A stretch of DNA of 64,000 bases, taken from NCBI RefSeq assembly GCF_010015445.1, contig NC_053127.1:31185715-31249714 (forward strand), given 5' to 3'. Position 1 is the first letter of the stretch, and each line of letters begins with the position of its first letter. The position numbers and the translations under genes are program-made. Below the pieces are notes generated by a model. It made no database searches, was not told where the DNA came from, and was given only the letters and a program-made list of their open reading frames with translations. Origin of the DNA: Perca fluviatilis. Lineage: Eukaryota > Chordata > Actinopteri > Perciformes > Percidae. Of this stretch, positions 13,888-24,510 are shown piece after piece.

Positions 13888-14810
13888 CACACAGAGGGAG
13901 AAAAGGGGGAAACTGTGAATAATGATGCCAGCAAATTGTTTTTATCCCGTTTTTTCTTCTCTTGTTCTTGTTTGTTTCGGAGAAAATGGCGGACAGCGTA
14001 TCGCTGAACTGAACCCGTATTCTCAGCGAGCTTAGTTTAGAAGTGCCCCTCTGTGTTTTTCGTCAGTCCTCTCATTACCCAACAACCAAACGCTTGTAAC
14101 ACTTGCTGCTCATTGCTCACACGCAGGTAGAAAGTGTGGATAAAGAAAAGTAGAGATGAGAAATCAGACAGGTCTAGTAGAAATCTGGGTAAGTGGCATT
14201 TTGACTCTCTTCCCACTCCAGTCTTTGCTTTGTCGCACTGCGGCCGTAGGAATATTCCGTTGTTTGTGGCTCTCTGGCACTGGCACAGTTAATGGTAGCT
14301 GACCGTGGCATGCTTGATTACACTGGCATCCCTCTCAGGCTCTGCTCTCTGCTATCTGCGGTCTTGGCTAAGTTGAGCTAACCTCTCACCACAGCCACAT
14401 TGCTGCCGGCCAGGAAGAGGACTGCTGTGCTATGGCAATTCTGCGGGCTAGATTGGGATAGCAGTCCACAACAGAATAATGGCTGTTATTATTATGGACT
14501 TAATTTCATATCTGGGAATGGCTGAGGCACGTGCCGACCCCAAACCGAGGCACAGCAACTTCAGAATGTACAGTAAATTGTGTTTAAATGTTTTCCCCCC
14601 ATGTGGACCTGGTGTCCTCCGAACAGTTACTGGCATGTTTTGTAACATAATGCTCCTCTTTTTTTCCTTCCTCGCCATCACACTACTCATCGGTTTCTCT
14701 CGCACTTTACTGATAGTTGCTAGTATTTCATAAAGCACTGTAGCTGTTCATCCGTCCGTTACATACCATTGTGCGGCATTTCAAAACAACTTTCTTTTTC
14801 CTGTTTTCAG
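13117..14810. other. Non-coding stretch with repeat fragments
   Basis: Around 13262-13342 there is a fragment of a common fish repeat (CGTACCCCCTGGCAACTGCAG ... GGGGTACAAGTACCGCCGGTTGGGAA). A (GA)n run follows at 13842-13887. A weak exon-like segment (acceptor ACGCAG at about 14125, donor GG|GTAAGT at about 14188) lies upstream of the better candidate exon at 14811. No protein-coding gene is recognised. Confidence 0.35.
13842..13887. repeat. (GA)n microsatellite
   Basis: A GA dinucleotide run with one interruption (GCGAG). Confidence 0.9.
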
Positions 14811-14872
14811 GGAGGCAAACTCAAAATTGACCATGGCAGCGAAACCCCGTCAGCAAGACACTTCCACGAAGG
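14811..14872 (+). ncRNA. Candidate 62-nt exon of the miRNA host transcript
   Basis: A strong acceptor (TTTCTTTTTCCTGTTTTCAG, ending at 14810) and a consensus donor (AAGG|GTAAGT at 14872/14873) bracket 62 nt. Two of the three frames are open, and one has an ATG in a good Kozak context (ACCATGG at 14831), but neither translation resembles a protein I know. It lies 2.7 kb upstream of miR-99a on the same strand, so an exon of a MIR99AHG-like non-coding host gene is the simplest reading. The splice sites are seen in the sequence; the transcript assignment is inference. Confidence 0.45.
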
Positions 14873-15026
14873 GTAAGTTATGACAATGCTTTCACCATCT
14901 GTTTAGTGAACTTTCTTTTTTTTGGGGGGGGGGGGGTGAATCTCAACAAAGGCTCCTGGCTGCAGTTAAAATGCCAGCTCAACTGAACTCAAAACCCTTT
15001 TAACCCTTCCAGACTTTTGAGTCTCT

Positions 15027-17380
15027 GGCCCTGTTCAGACCTGGTGTTAACATGAGTCTAGGGTGATCCGATCACTAGTGGACAGCTCTTAATACAGGTG
15101 TGAATGCACCCAAGATGCATTTAGGACGCCTTGAGATCCAATCGCTCAGACCACATTCTGAAGGCCACATTCTTTTAGCAGTGTTGTGAATCTGTTACAT
15201 TCCATGATGTAAAAACTCTAAACAACGCCTCTCTCATCTGTTTTAATTGGTATCATAAATTGTTAGACTGTTTTCCTTCCTGAAGATATATCTACCTGCT
15301 CTTCCTCTCCCCTGGCTCCTCTTTTCTTATCTATCTACTCCCACATCATTGAAGTGAATGGAGCGATTGTTAGAAAATGTACATATCCTTTAGAACTCTG
15401 TGAACTGAACACGGTGAACTGAACCCTGCTTCGTGTCACTCTGTTCTCCGAGATCTCCTAACTGCATCCAGAATCGACTCACAGAGGTCAAGACGTTAGA
15501 TGATAGGATACGAACCGTAAAACAATCGGGATCGGATTGTTTTCACAACAGTACGCAAATGTGTCCTGGGCCACATTGAAGGACAGCCTTCTTAACTTCT
15601 GTCCTCTGCGTAAGCGGATGTACGTACTCATTCGCCGGCTTTGTCCACGATGTCCGAACATTTCCAAAAACCCAGTAGAGATATAGTACGACATCTTGGG
15701 CGATTTGGTTTGCGTGGAACACGCCAAGGCATAGACCCAGTCTGTATGCTTTTGATTTCTTCTTCTTCTCCTTTTAATTTCCAGCAGACAAGGCACAGGA
15801 AGGCCATTACTGCCTCCGGCCTGTTAAAAACAACAACGCGTGTTTATCTGCATATAGAGCGGGGACGTGAGACATGTGGAGACGCATTCTACCGCCAGGT
15901 GTGAACAGACGTACTTAGTAGAGGTGTAACAATACAGTCTGGATCGATATATCGATTCAGTCTTCAATGATCCAATGTTATCGATACAAAGTGAAAATAT
16001 GGATACACATCGTCATCTTTAAGATGTACCTTTATTTTGAAATTCCCACTTTTTATTTATTCTTTTTATTAAAACGAGTAGTTTGTTTTTGATTTAAATA
16101 TCTGGAAGAGCTTAATAATGAAATTGTCAAATCATATTGTTGTTGCTTTTTGTAAATACATACAGTACAGGCCAAAAGTTTGGACACACCTTCTCATTCA
16201 ATGCGTTTCCTTTTTATTTTCATGACTATTTACATTGTAGATTCTCACTGAAGGCATCAAAACTATGAATGAACACATAAGGAATTATGTACTTAACAAA
16301 AAAGTGTGAAATAACTGAAAAAATATATTTTAGATTCTTCAAAGTAACCCTTTGCTTTTTTATTAATAAGGGAAAGAATTTCACTAATTAACCCTGACAA
16401 AGCACACCTGTGAAGTGAAAACCATTTCAGGTGACTACCTCATGAAGAGTTATCAAAAAAAGCAAAGGGTGGCTACTTTGAGGAATCTAAAATATAAGAC
16501 ATGTTTTCAGTTATTTCACACTTTTTTGTTAAGTACATAATTCCATATGTGTTCATTCATAGTTGTGATGCCTTCAGTGAGAATCTACAATGTAAATGAA
16601 AATAAAGAAACACATTGAATGAGAAGGTGTGTCCAAACTTTTGGCCTGTACTGTATAAATATAAGCCCCTGAATTGAATCGAAATTGTTATATTGTTATA
16701 TTATCAATAAACTCCTATGCAGGGAAGCCTTTTGGATACATACACTTGGCTCTTTAGAACCTCTAGGCTTAAATGAAGAATTAAATTTGACTTGCTTTCT
16801 CTAATGACTAAGTGTGTTATAGTATAATATTTAGATAAATATACGTTTAGTCCCCATTGCCCTGTGAACATCTTTGTATAAAAACTTTTAAAATTTTTAC
16901 ATTTGTATACATTTTTTACATTTGTATATTTTTGTTTGTATATATTCATCTTTGGTTTGGTTATGGGCATTTGCCCTTTAACGACTGATTACTGAGTGTA
17001 ACACCTTGGTAGAGATGGGTGTGACTTTAGATTGTCACTGCCGCTTTTGAGCACAATCACACCTGTTGATGATCCTTATTAAGGGGTCCATTGCCCATTT
17101 TCTCCAAGGACTCTGATGAAGATGTAACTTTGCATCGAAACGTTAGTCATTGTTATGCACCTTAAGAAATAAAATCATCAAGTAGAAGACATCCGTGTTG
17201 CACCGGCAATTTTTTGCTATTTGTATCGTGGCAACCTTTGTGATGTCAGTAAATATATTGTATTGTTCTCCACAGAATCAAAATAATATTGTATCGTGAT
17301 AAAACGTGTGATTTGCACGCCTTGTACTTGGAGCTGTCCTCCTGTGATCGGATCGCCCAATGCCAGGTGTGAACAGGGCC
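15027..17380. mobile_element. Composite DNA-transposon nest with long inverted ends
   Basis: The left end (GGCCCTGTTCAGACCTGG, then GATCCGATCACTAGTGGACAGCTC) and the right end (GAGCTGTCCTCCTGTGATCGGATC, then CCAGGTGTGAACAGGGCC) are inverted copies over about 50 bp. A further partial end (CCAGGTGTGAACAG) at about 15896-15909 suggests that one element finishes there and that other elements are embedded behind it: a GATCGATATATCGATTCAG-type element from about 15916, and the Tc1-type MITE at 16161-16655. No transposase frame remains. The superfamily is not certain from the sequence. Confidence 0.55.
16161..16655. mobile_element. Tc1/mariner-type MITE
   Basis: The ends TACAGTACAGGCCAAAAGTT and AACTTTTGGCCTGTACTGTA are perfect inverted copies. 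The inverted similarity extends well over 150 bp inward on each side (for example GGACACACCTTCTCATTCAATG). Both ends carry a TA dinucleotide, as expected for Tc1/mariner target sites. The roughly 150-bp middle has no transposase. It sits inside the larger nest at 15027-17380. Confidence 0.8.
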
Positions 17381-17559
17381 ACTGTCACTGTTCAGTACAC
17401 AAGACGAGAAGTTTTGTTGTTTGATTGGCATCTCTTTCTAAATGACATCATCTGGGCCACATTCACTTTCATAGATCTTTGTCACGTTCTCAGAGACTGC
17501 AGCGCTCAGCCTTTAGGCTACATTTTTTTTAGTCAATTATTTTGATACTTTGGCCATAA

Positions 17560-17640
17560 CCATTTGGCATAAACCCGTAGATCCGATCTTGTGGCAAATC
17601 TGACCGCACAAGCTCGCCTCTGTGGGTCTTTGTCATCGTG
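17560..17640 (+). ncRNA. mir99a: microRNA precursor mir-99a
   Basis: The 5p arm at 17572-17593 starts AACCCGTAGATCCGATCTTG, which is the miR-99a mature sequence. The base that separates it from miR-100 (T rather than A in CGATCTTG) is the miR-99a base. The 3p arm at 17609-17630 (CAAGCTCGCCTCTGTGGGTC) pairs with it across a short loop. The flanks (CATTTGGCATA before, TGTCATCGTGG after) also resemble the vertebrate precursor as I remember it. miR-99 family microRNAs repress mTOR/IGF1R pathway targets in vertebrates. It is followed 377 nt later by let-7c and should share a primary transcript with it. Confidence 0.96.
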
Positions 17641-17938
17641 GTGAGAACGTCGTCCTTTAACCTTTTTTTTTCCTTTTGGCTTTAATAACATTGATCGCAT
17701 ACAGTAGGTGATATGATTAGGTGTGATATATGTATACATATGTTAATCCCATGGCAGTACACAAACAAAAATGATGCTCTGACATTCCAGTAATGCACAG
17801 CATCTCTGTCAGTTGCAAAACCTTACATTTGCTCAAACCTGTTATATGACGGTGCTGATGATGCTTTGTGATAGATGGCTCAATAATGATATTCTTTGTT
17901 TAATAAATAGAGAAGAGGAACCCTAGTTGAAAATGTGT

Positions 17939-18022
17939 GCATCCGGGTTGAGGTAGTAGGTTGTATGGTTTAGAATTACACCCTGGGAGTTAACTGTACA
18001 ACCTTCTAGCTTTCCTTGGAGT
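17939..18022 (+). ncRNA. let7c: microRNA precursor let-7c
   Basis: The 5p arm at 17949-17970 begins TGAGGTAGTAGGTTGTATGG and continues TT, the let-7c form. The 3p arm at 17994-18015 begins CTGTACAACCTTCTAGCTTT. The two arms form a near-perfect stem around the loop TAGAATTACACCCTGGGAG. The whole 84-nt hairpin appears almost identical to the vertebrate let-7c-1 precursor. let-7 represses developmental timing and growth genes such as lin-28, HMGA2 and RAS, and its precursors are bound by Lin28. It is the middle member of the miR-99a/let-7c/miR-125b cluster on the + strand. Confidence 0.97.
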
Positions 18023-18390
18023 ACACGTATGACATCAGTCCGTACAAACCAAATAGTTTGGCTTACAATGCAGTATGGACTTTGTCAATAACATAGCAAT
18101 TTATAATGCCTCTATGCTATGTAGCGTTAATGATCTTCGTACTGTATTAATGTAATCTTCGCCCACCTGAGGATCTCATTTCACAGCTGACCTTTAGCCA
18201 TGGTCAGCCTGCCTGCTGCGGCTCAAAGCCTTCAATTAGCGTTAGCTTGACGTATGGTGTATTTTTAGACATAATGCATTGTGGTTAGTCGCAGTAACCG
18301 CACTGCATCGATCGCATTATGGTGTCCCTTCAACTGCAAAACACACAAAACACATGAGCCGTCTACTGTTTTCCTCTATCCATCTCTACG
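18023..18390. other. Spacer after let-7c, no feature seen
   Basis: Intron-like sequence without recognisable genes or repeats. It is probably part of the primary microRNA transcript. Confidence 0.3.
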
Positions 18391-18430
18391 GTATATATAT
18401 ATATATATATATATATATACTGTATATATA
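18391..18430. repeat. (TA)n microsatellite
   Basis: A pure TA run of about 19-20 units, followed by a short TGTATATATA extension. Confidence 0.9.
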
Positions 18431-18432
18431 AT

Positions 18433-19627
18433 TTTAAGTCCTGTTACTCAATCAAAATGTATTGATATAGAGAGTTTGGATTTGCAGCTGTAACTACTAC
18501 TGTTAAAATCAGTATGTAAAATAAGAGCGTGTTCAAAGGTTCTGACTGATTTATTGATTGTCTTATTTGGAAAGTTCCATTTTTCTCACTGAGGTGCAAT
18601 CGTGTGGTGGAACCTATTTCACACAATGGTGGCGTCGCTTTTCAAATTGTTGCTCCATCTTTGCGCCCTGGTAACGCACCTCAGACTGTTCAGTCAGCGT
18701 GGGGCGTCTTCCAAATCAGTCCCGCGTGAGCTGTCTGCCAAACATTATGATGCACAGATGGTTCAGTACAACACACAAAGTATGAAATATAATAATCATA
18801 ATAAATCTGACTTGTTCTGTTTAACAGATTCTTCCCGGTGACTGCCATGCCCCTGTGCTCTTACAGCGTTGCCATTTCCACATCACATTTGAATATTACT
18901 CAGCAGTTGACTCAGGTTAGATACATTTCTCAGGGATTTAGGTTTAATTATATTAAAAGCTGGTTGCCCCAAGCTGCCTTAGCAGACCTCAGTAATATCC
19001 CAGGTTTCCCAGCGTGGGAAAAGCGTGTAGAGTGTTTATGCGTTGTCTCTGGGCCTTGTGATATATTGTAGGCTGTTCCATACAATGAGCATTTGTGACA
19101 CAAGGTCTGGTTTCAGGTTGAAGCTTGCCTCGGCGACACTGAAGTCTCTGTTTACTGTAGACTTGTCCACACGGCTGAATGCGTGTGACTTCATCTCCGT
19201 CTGGCACTAAGCCATGACCTGTAAAATGACTCCAAAGCGCCACACAGGAGAAAACTGGCCCAGCAGATCAGCTCAAAAACCACAGTTTGTTACTCTTCGG
19301 GTCGGCTTGATTTGGAATGCAGCATGAGTAGGTCGCCTTGTTGTAATTTCTGCTATAGTTCTTTATCATTGTGACAGTGTTTTCTCAGTTTGATGGATGA
19401 CACCGCTTTTGCTGTGTTTAGGGCCAGGGCTGAGTGGACAGCCTTTTTGCAACCTTTGTCATTTATCCAATTAGCTCTTTGGTTTCAAGTGGTTGAGATT
19501 GCATTGACTTTTTTTTTTCCCCCCACTGTGTTTGATGCTCAAAGTTTCCACTTAAATGGCCTCGTACAAAGCCAGATGTGTTGTTGTACTTTCAAACTTT
19601 AAATTGAACATGTAATCATTTAAAACT
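18433..19627. other. Non-coding stretch, no gene seen
   Basis: No gene, RNA or transposon is recognised. The short open frames have no recognisable protein similarity and no coding-like splice structure. Confidence 0.3.
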
Positions 19628-19865
19628 ATAAAGGCACTTGGAGAGCGCAGACCTCCGCCAAGGCCACACCTTATCTCGCAATGTTAAATTAAGGGAAAAA
19701 TAAGTGGTGTATCCGCCCTGTGATTCAGATCGGCTCCAAGATTTATTGGGTTCTTCCTTGGCCTACGCTAAACCCTTCCACCAAGCTCCATGAATATCGG
19801 GCCAGTAGTGTTTCCAGACAAGCAAACGAACCAACAAACTAAACCGAAAGCATAACCTTGTTTGT
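19628..19865 (+). mobile_element. Interspersed repeat (AGACCTCCGCCAAGGCC family)
   Basis: The motif series GCGCAGACCTCCGCCAAGGCC, GGGTTCTTCCTTGGCC, CCTTCCACCAAGCTCCATG, ATCGGGCCAGTAGT and CAAGCAAACGAACCAACAAAC is the signature of a very common teleost interspersed repeat. Its tail of CAAACAAAC-like units suggests a retroposed element. A fragment of the same family in reverse orientation lies at about 57471-57515. Confidence 0.6.
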
Positions 19866-21624
19866 CGAGGTAATAATCTCGAAAGGCTATATTTGCTCTT
19901 TTTTTTTGGCTAAAGCACTTAGATTTTTAATAATAACCAAGTGAGGCAATTCATTTCACAGTAATAGCGAGAAATGTCAGCCACACCCCAAAAGCTGTGT
20001 ACAGTTTTTTTTCTTAAAATTTCCAATGGTTACATTTCTGAAATCATCTCGGACATGTAGCCCACCCTGAAAAAACCCTTATTTGTTTCCGACGAGTGCA
20101 GATATTGAATGGGATTAAATTGAAACAGCTATTTTTAGTTCATCAGTAATTAAATCTAGAGTGATACTAACACCTCCATTGAAGCTCGGTGATTCTGCCC
20201 AGCCTCGCATCGCCAGCTGAGTCATTGTCATCAAACAAGTTTGTGCAAGGGAATATGATCCTGGTAAATCCCTGGAAACCCAAGAGCTGCTTTTATCTCC
20301 TATTTTGCAACCACAATATCAGGAAGCTCACGCCTCCGCATTCAACTCAACATCACCAAAATGCACAGCACTGCTGCACTGACCCACTCACATGAAAAAA
20401 ATATGCCAAAACAAGTCAAAGTAACTGGTGGAAAGTGGACAATGGTGCGGAGCGACACAGAGGGAATATCCTGCTAGTCAGCTTCAAATGAAAAATTAGG
20501 CAGGAACAAATGCTTTATTTAATCAGAAATAGATCATTTATTTTACCGTTTTGCTCAAACAAAGACTCTCCCCTCTTCCTTAGCTCTCACAAATTGAACC
20601 GAGCGTGGCGAGTCAAGATGTGCCTTGCTAGAGTTTATTTTAAGAACTGGGATTTTCTCATCTTTCCCCACCTCTGAACCCCAAGCGTTCCTCCAGATGT
20701 GTAGAGGAAAGCGTTGCTGCTGAGACTCCTGCTGCCTCAGCACTCCCCTGTCCAGCTAAAAGTCATTGCTTCCAGCTGGGCCTTCATTTATGGGATGGTT
20801 GAACAAATAAATTATGGGATTAGATAGGGGGTGGTTCAAGTTCGGTCTCGGCTGCTATAACAGCCCCTTTGAGAAGTCAGTCAGCCATGTGTCTTAAGGT
20901 TCTTCAGCTGACTTTAGGAATTAATAAAATAAAGATTCTCTTTATTGCATTTGGTATGCTGGAGTCCAAATTATGTGTGAAAGTGCTAGCAATGTCATGA
21001 AGCTCAACAGCGACTCAGTGTCACCTTTACACCAGATTTTATCAAGGAGAAACAACAAAAGCATGTCAATCACATGCCTGCACTGTGCTTAATTGGGACA
21101 AGCAATAATGATAGTATCTGTTGAACAAATATCACATCTGCCTCATTTCATTACTCTCTTGTCTTAAAACCACTCTTAAAAATACAAATCTGTTAATTAA
21201 TCATTTTAAGATAACTTGTATTCAACCTTGGCCAGTTCAATATGCATTAGTAGTCTGCTGCCGCTCTTGCCAAAGCCCCAAAAAGTTGATTGTCTCCTAT
21301 TGTGTGTACAGAAAGACTTGGAAAAGATTCAGAGCTCTTTTAGCTCCAGCTGAAGATAAATCTCCTTAAGTTAGAAAAGCAAAAACACACAGTCACCAAA
21401 GTCCTTTTATTTCCGTGTCAGTGGAGTAGATCCAGTATATACATTCTGAACACATTGCAGATTACACTTTAGCTTTTTTGTTTAGAGAATCTGGGAAACT
21501 GAAATAGTACATACACAGGAATGGACCCAGCACTCAAGGATGATATACTTTCTCTCTTTCAAGTGTTCAAGAGCCATCCGAATCTATCACAGGGAGTGAC
21601 ACTCAGGCACAAAATACCTTTTTA
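19866..21624. other. Non-coding stretch, no gene seen
   Basis: No gene or clear repeat is recognised. It is probably intronic to the microRNA host transcript. Confidence 0.3.
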
Positions 21625-21830
21625 AATCAGCCAATTGGTGCTTGCGTCTGTAACTGCTGCGCGGGCGGTGATTGGCTTCTTGTTCTTGACGTCAACAACG
21701 GGTGGAGACCTTAGTAACAAACTGTCTGAAACCAGAACACTGTCAGTTCTGGCCAGACCGGTACTTTAGCTCCCCCAACTCATAAAATCTCACTTCCCTA
21801 TAAAAGCGAGCAGCCTCGAGCACTATTTCT
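21625..21830 (+). promoter_or_regulatory. Candidate promoter: CCAAT, CRE and TATA motifs
   Basis: Within 180 bp there is CCAATTGG (21631-21638), an inverted CCAAT (ATTGG, 21671-21675), a perfect palindromic CRE, TGACGTCA (21688-21695), and a TATA box, TATAAAAG (21799-21806), followed by a CG-containing GCGAGCAGCCTCGAG segment. The order and spacing fit a + strand core promoter starting near 21830. It lies between let-7c (3.8 kb upstream) and miR-125b (4.6 kb downstream), so it could drive miR-125b separately. No first exon is evident. Confidence 0.4.
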
Positions 21831-22102
21831 TCCCGAGGAAACGTATTCCCTTAATGTGCTCGGGTTAATGGCAAATGAATAATCATAACACAGGGATGGC
21901 AGACGGGGGGTGTCATTGATCTGTCTGGAGTCAGCCCCTCTCCGCCTGCTGCATCAGCCACTCTCCCCCTATCGATACGCTCTTGCCCCTTGACCCCTGG
22001 GACAGATCAATGCCATTGATTGGAGAAGGGCAGGGACAAGGGCAGGATCTGCTGACTGGCCCGACAGCTAGTGTGACAAGACATGATCGTCATTAATGTC
22101 CC

Positions 22103-22136
22103 GCTGGCTGGCTGGCTGGCTGGCTTGCTGGCTGGC
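22103..22136. repeat. (CTGG)n short tandem repeat
   Basis: About eight tandem GGCT/CTGG units with one variant, at a pyrimidine-rich border. Confidence 0.8.
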
Positions 22137-22761
22137 AAGGCGCTGTGCATCACATATTTTCCTGCCTCTTCCTCCCCTCCCCCTCCACCCGCCTCCTCCT
22201 CCTCCTCCGCTCTCCTCCTTCACCCCTCCTACTTCTGCTGCTCCATGTTTCCATTCTGTGCTGCTTGCACTCTCTGATATAAGTCCATTGTTTGGATACC
22301 TGTCTGATACCTGGCATCTGTGGCACAGATATGCATCTCCAGGCTGCGTGGAGATATTTTGAGCTTATTGTAGAAAAAAAAAATGTATACGGTGTCATCG
22401 CGAGTGTCTGCTGCAAAACGTCTCGTGGCTCATTGTGCGCGTTACTTACCAATCACAATGGAGCTGTTCCTATTTTTGGTTTGCTTTGAAAAGCTCTGTC
22501 TTGGTACAATTCAAAGCGAGCGAATTAGAATCTGCTCCAACTCTGTCGACAACAACTTGATTCAGTATTCTCTGATCGAAGGCAAACCCCTCCCTGAGAT
22601 ACCTACGTTCCCCGATTCCCACCGCTTCTCTGTAAATGTGTCATTAGTACGTAACAGCCACAAGATTGTGTATCTGCTATTGTACACCATTCGCTCTTGT
22701 GGACCAATTTCATCACGCCAATGGGTTATATATCAGTCTAGACTGGAAACGAAGCGAGTTA

Positions 22762-22762
<1 letters not shown>
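22137..22762. other. Non-coding stretch, no gene seen
   Basis: A pyrimidine-rich CCTCCTCC tract (22160-22240) is followed by unique sequence. No gene is recognised. The 161-codon + strand frame over this region ends in the GT microsatellite and is not supported. Confidence 0.3.

Positions 22763-22820
<58 letters not shown>
22763..22820. repeat. (GT)n microsatellite
   Basis: A GT run of about 29 units. Confidence 0.95.
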
Positions 22821-22822
<2 letters not shown>

Positions 22823-23792
22823 ATGGGTGATGGGCGGGATGCGGCGACAGCTCCAGACTCTGCAGTGACACGGCTGTAATGGAGCTGATTGATCACCTAT
22901 ATGGCTGCCTGCTGGCCCTAGCATACAGCAAACGCCCAACCCCCCGCCTCTGCGTAACCGCCGCCATCACCCAGCCAATCTGCGAAGACCCACCATCCCC
23001 CATAGACTTCAACCTGGCCACGGTTTTGACATTGGCTGCAGGATTTACTTCTACAGCTCTTCAGCGTTCCGCTCGCCCCGCTTCTGTATGCTGTATAGAA
23101 ATTTACCCGACGCGTTCGCCATCTTCGATGAAGTGACATTTTCCAGTTCAGCCTTTTCTGAGTTGCAGCAGTTTTCGGTTTTCCATTTGAATTAAAGGGC
23201 ATAATCAATCAATGATAATATTTGCAGGTCTCTCTCCCTGCCCCCTCCGCGTCACACAGGGTCATAACCCTAATCTATCCAGGGTGTTGAGGGTGATTAC
23301 ACTCTGAGATTAGAACAAGCTGTCAAGGGCAGATCTCATTCAGACAGAAGGAGAAAGAAAGACAAATGTCTTTTTCTACAGCCTTGCCCCACATTTTAAT
23401 TGTATAAATTTCCCCACACTGTAAAATATAAACATTTATCACATTTGGATTCTCTGGGAAAAGTGGATCTTATGCTGCGTCCATTAGTGAGGCACTTGGT
23501 AAACAATAAAAAACCCAAATGGTATTCCTGCTGGCATGTCCATCTGAAGAACATTTAGTCGACAAGAAAAGAAAATGTATCCCTGAAAAGGAAATTCACT
23601 TTAAAAAAAAATAACATATTCCACATTCCTTTTGTTAATTGTTATCCCGCAAGATTGTTTTTTTATACGATTATTATATTTAATAACTGTAGTGTATATG
23701 TCAAGCATTTAGCTAGCAGTCCACAATATGGTGACACGTTTCCTATATGTAAAGGCCCTCCTGTGTTTGTGTGGTGCTAAGCTTGCAGATAG

Positions 23793-23794
<2 letters not shown>
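22821..23794. other. Non-coding stretch, no gene seen
   Basis: C-rich unique sequence around 22930-23000 and AT-rich sequence after 23380. No gene or RNA is recognised. Confidence 0.3.

Positions 23795-23886
<92 letters not shown>
23795..23886. repeat. (GT)n microsatellite
   Basis: A pure GT run of about 46 units. Confidence 0.95.
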
Positions 23887-23888
<2 letters not shown>

Positions 23889-24020
23889 GCTGAGCAGAGT
23901 CGCTGTAGTGTCTTTTGTGTCCTGTGTCCTGCTTTTCCCTCAAGCCGCGTTGGATATCTCTGTCTTTTCTGGAGGGATGCGTAAGTTTGTTTGCTGCCGG
24001 CTGTGCATGTCCTGCCAGTT

Positions 24021-24025
<5 letters not shown>

Positions 24026-24052
<27 letters not shown>
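24026..24052. repeat. (GT)n microsatellite
   Basis: A short GT run of about 13 units with a GC variant at its start, followed by CTGTCTGTCT. Confidence 0.85.
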
Positions 24053-24201
24053 CTGTCTGTCTCAGGTGACTGTTTGCAATTTTTGAATCTGATGATAAGT
24101 TAGTTTGCATGTGAGAGTGCAATCTGAATTCATGTAACAGTCCATGTTACAAGACAGTGGGATCGCTACAGTGCATCCTCCTCCATGGCCAAACAGTTCG
24201 C

Positions 24202-24205
<4 letters not shown>

Positions 24206-24253
<48 letters not shown>
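24206..24253. repeat. (GT)n microsatellite
   Basis: A pure GT run of about 24 units. Confidence 0.95.
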
Positions 24254-24255
<2 letters not shown>

Positions 24256-24318
24256 TGAAGAAATTGATCAGCACAGGGAGGAACGTGTTCACCAGCAAAG
24301 GCTGGATGGAGGGTGTGT

Positions 24319-24349
<31 letters not shown>

Positions 24350-24376
24350 AGGGAGAGCGGGAGAGAAAGAGCGAGG
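24319..24376. repeat. (GA)n / (GGGAGA)n purine tract
   Basis: A GA run merging into GGGAGA units. It is part of a strongly purine-rich + strand stretch that continues to about 24800. Confidence 0.85.
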
Positions 24377-24482
24377 GCTGTCGCTGCAGACTCCTGCTGC
24401 AGTATCTCACTTTGGGCAAGCAGCTGCAGACAGGGAGTAACAGATATGCGAGAAAAGCAGACAGGTACAGACCCGGTGTGAT

Positions 24483-24510
24483 GGGAGGGGATGGGTGGGG
24501 GTTGGGGGGG
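24483..24510 (+). other. Potential G-quadruplex
   Basis: At least five runs of three or more G with 1-2 nt loops (pattern GGGAGGGGATGGGTGGGG and onward), matching the usual G3+N1-7 rule. Further G-run clusters follow at about 24795-24815 and 25220-25290. Confidence 0.5.
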
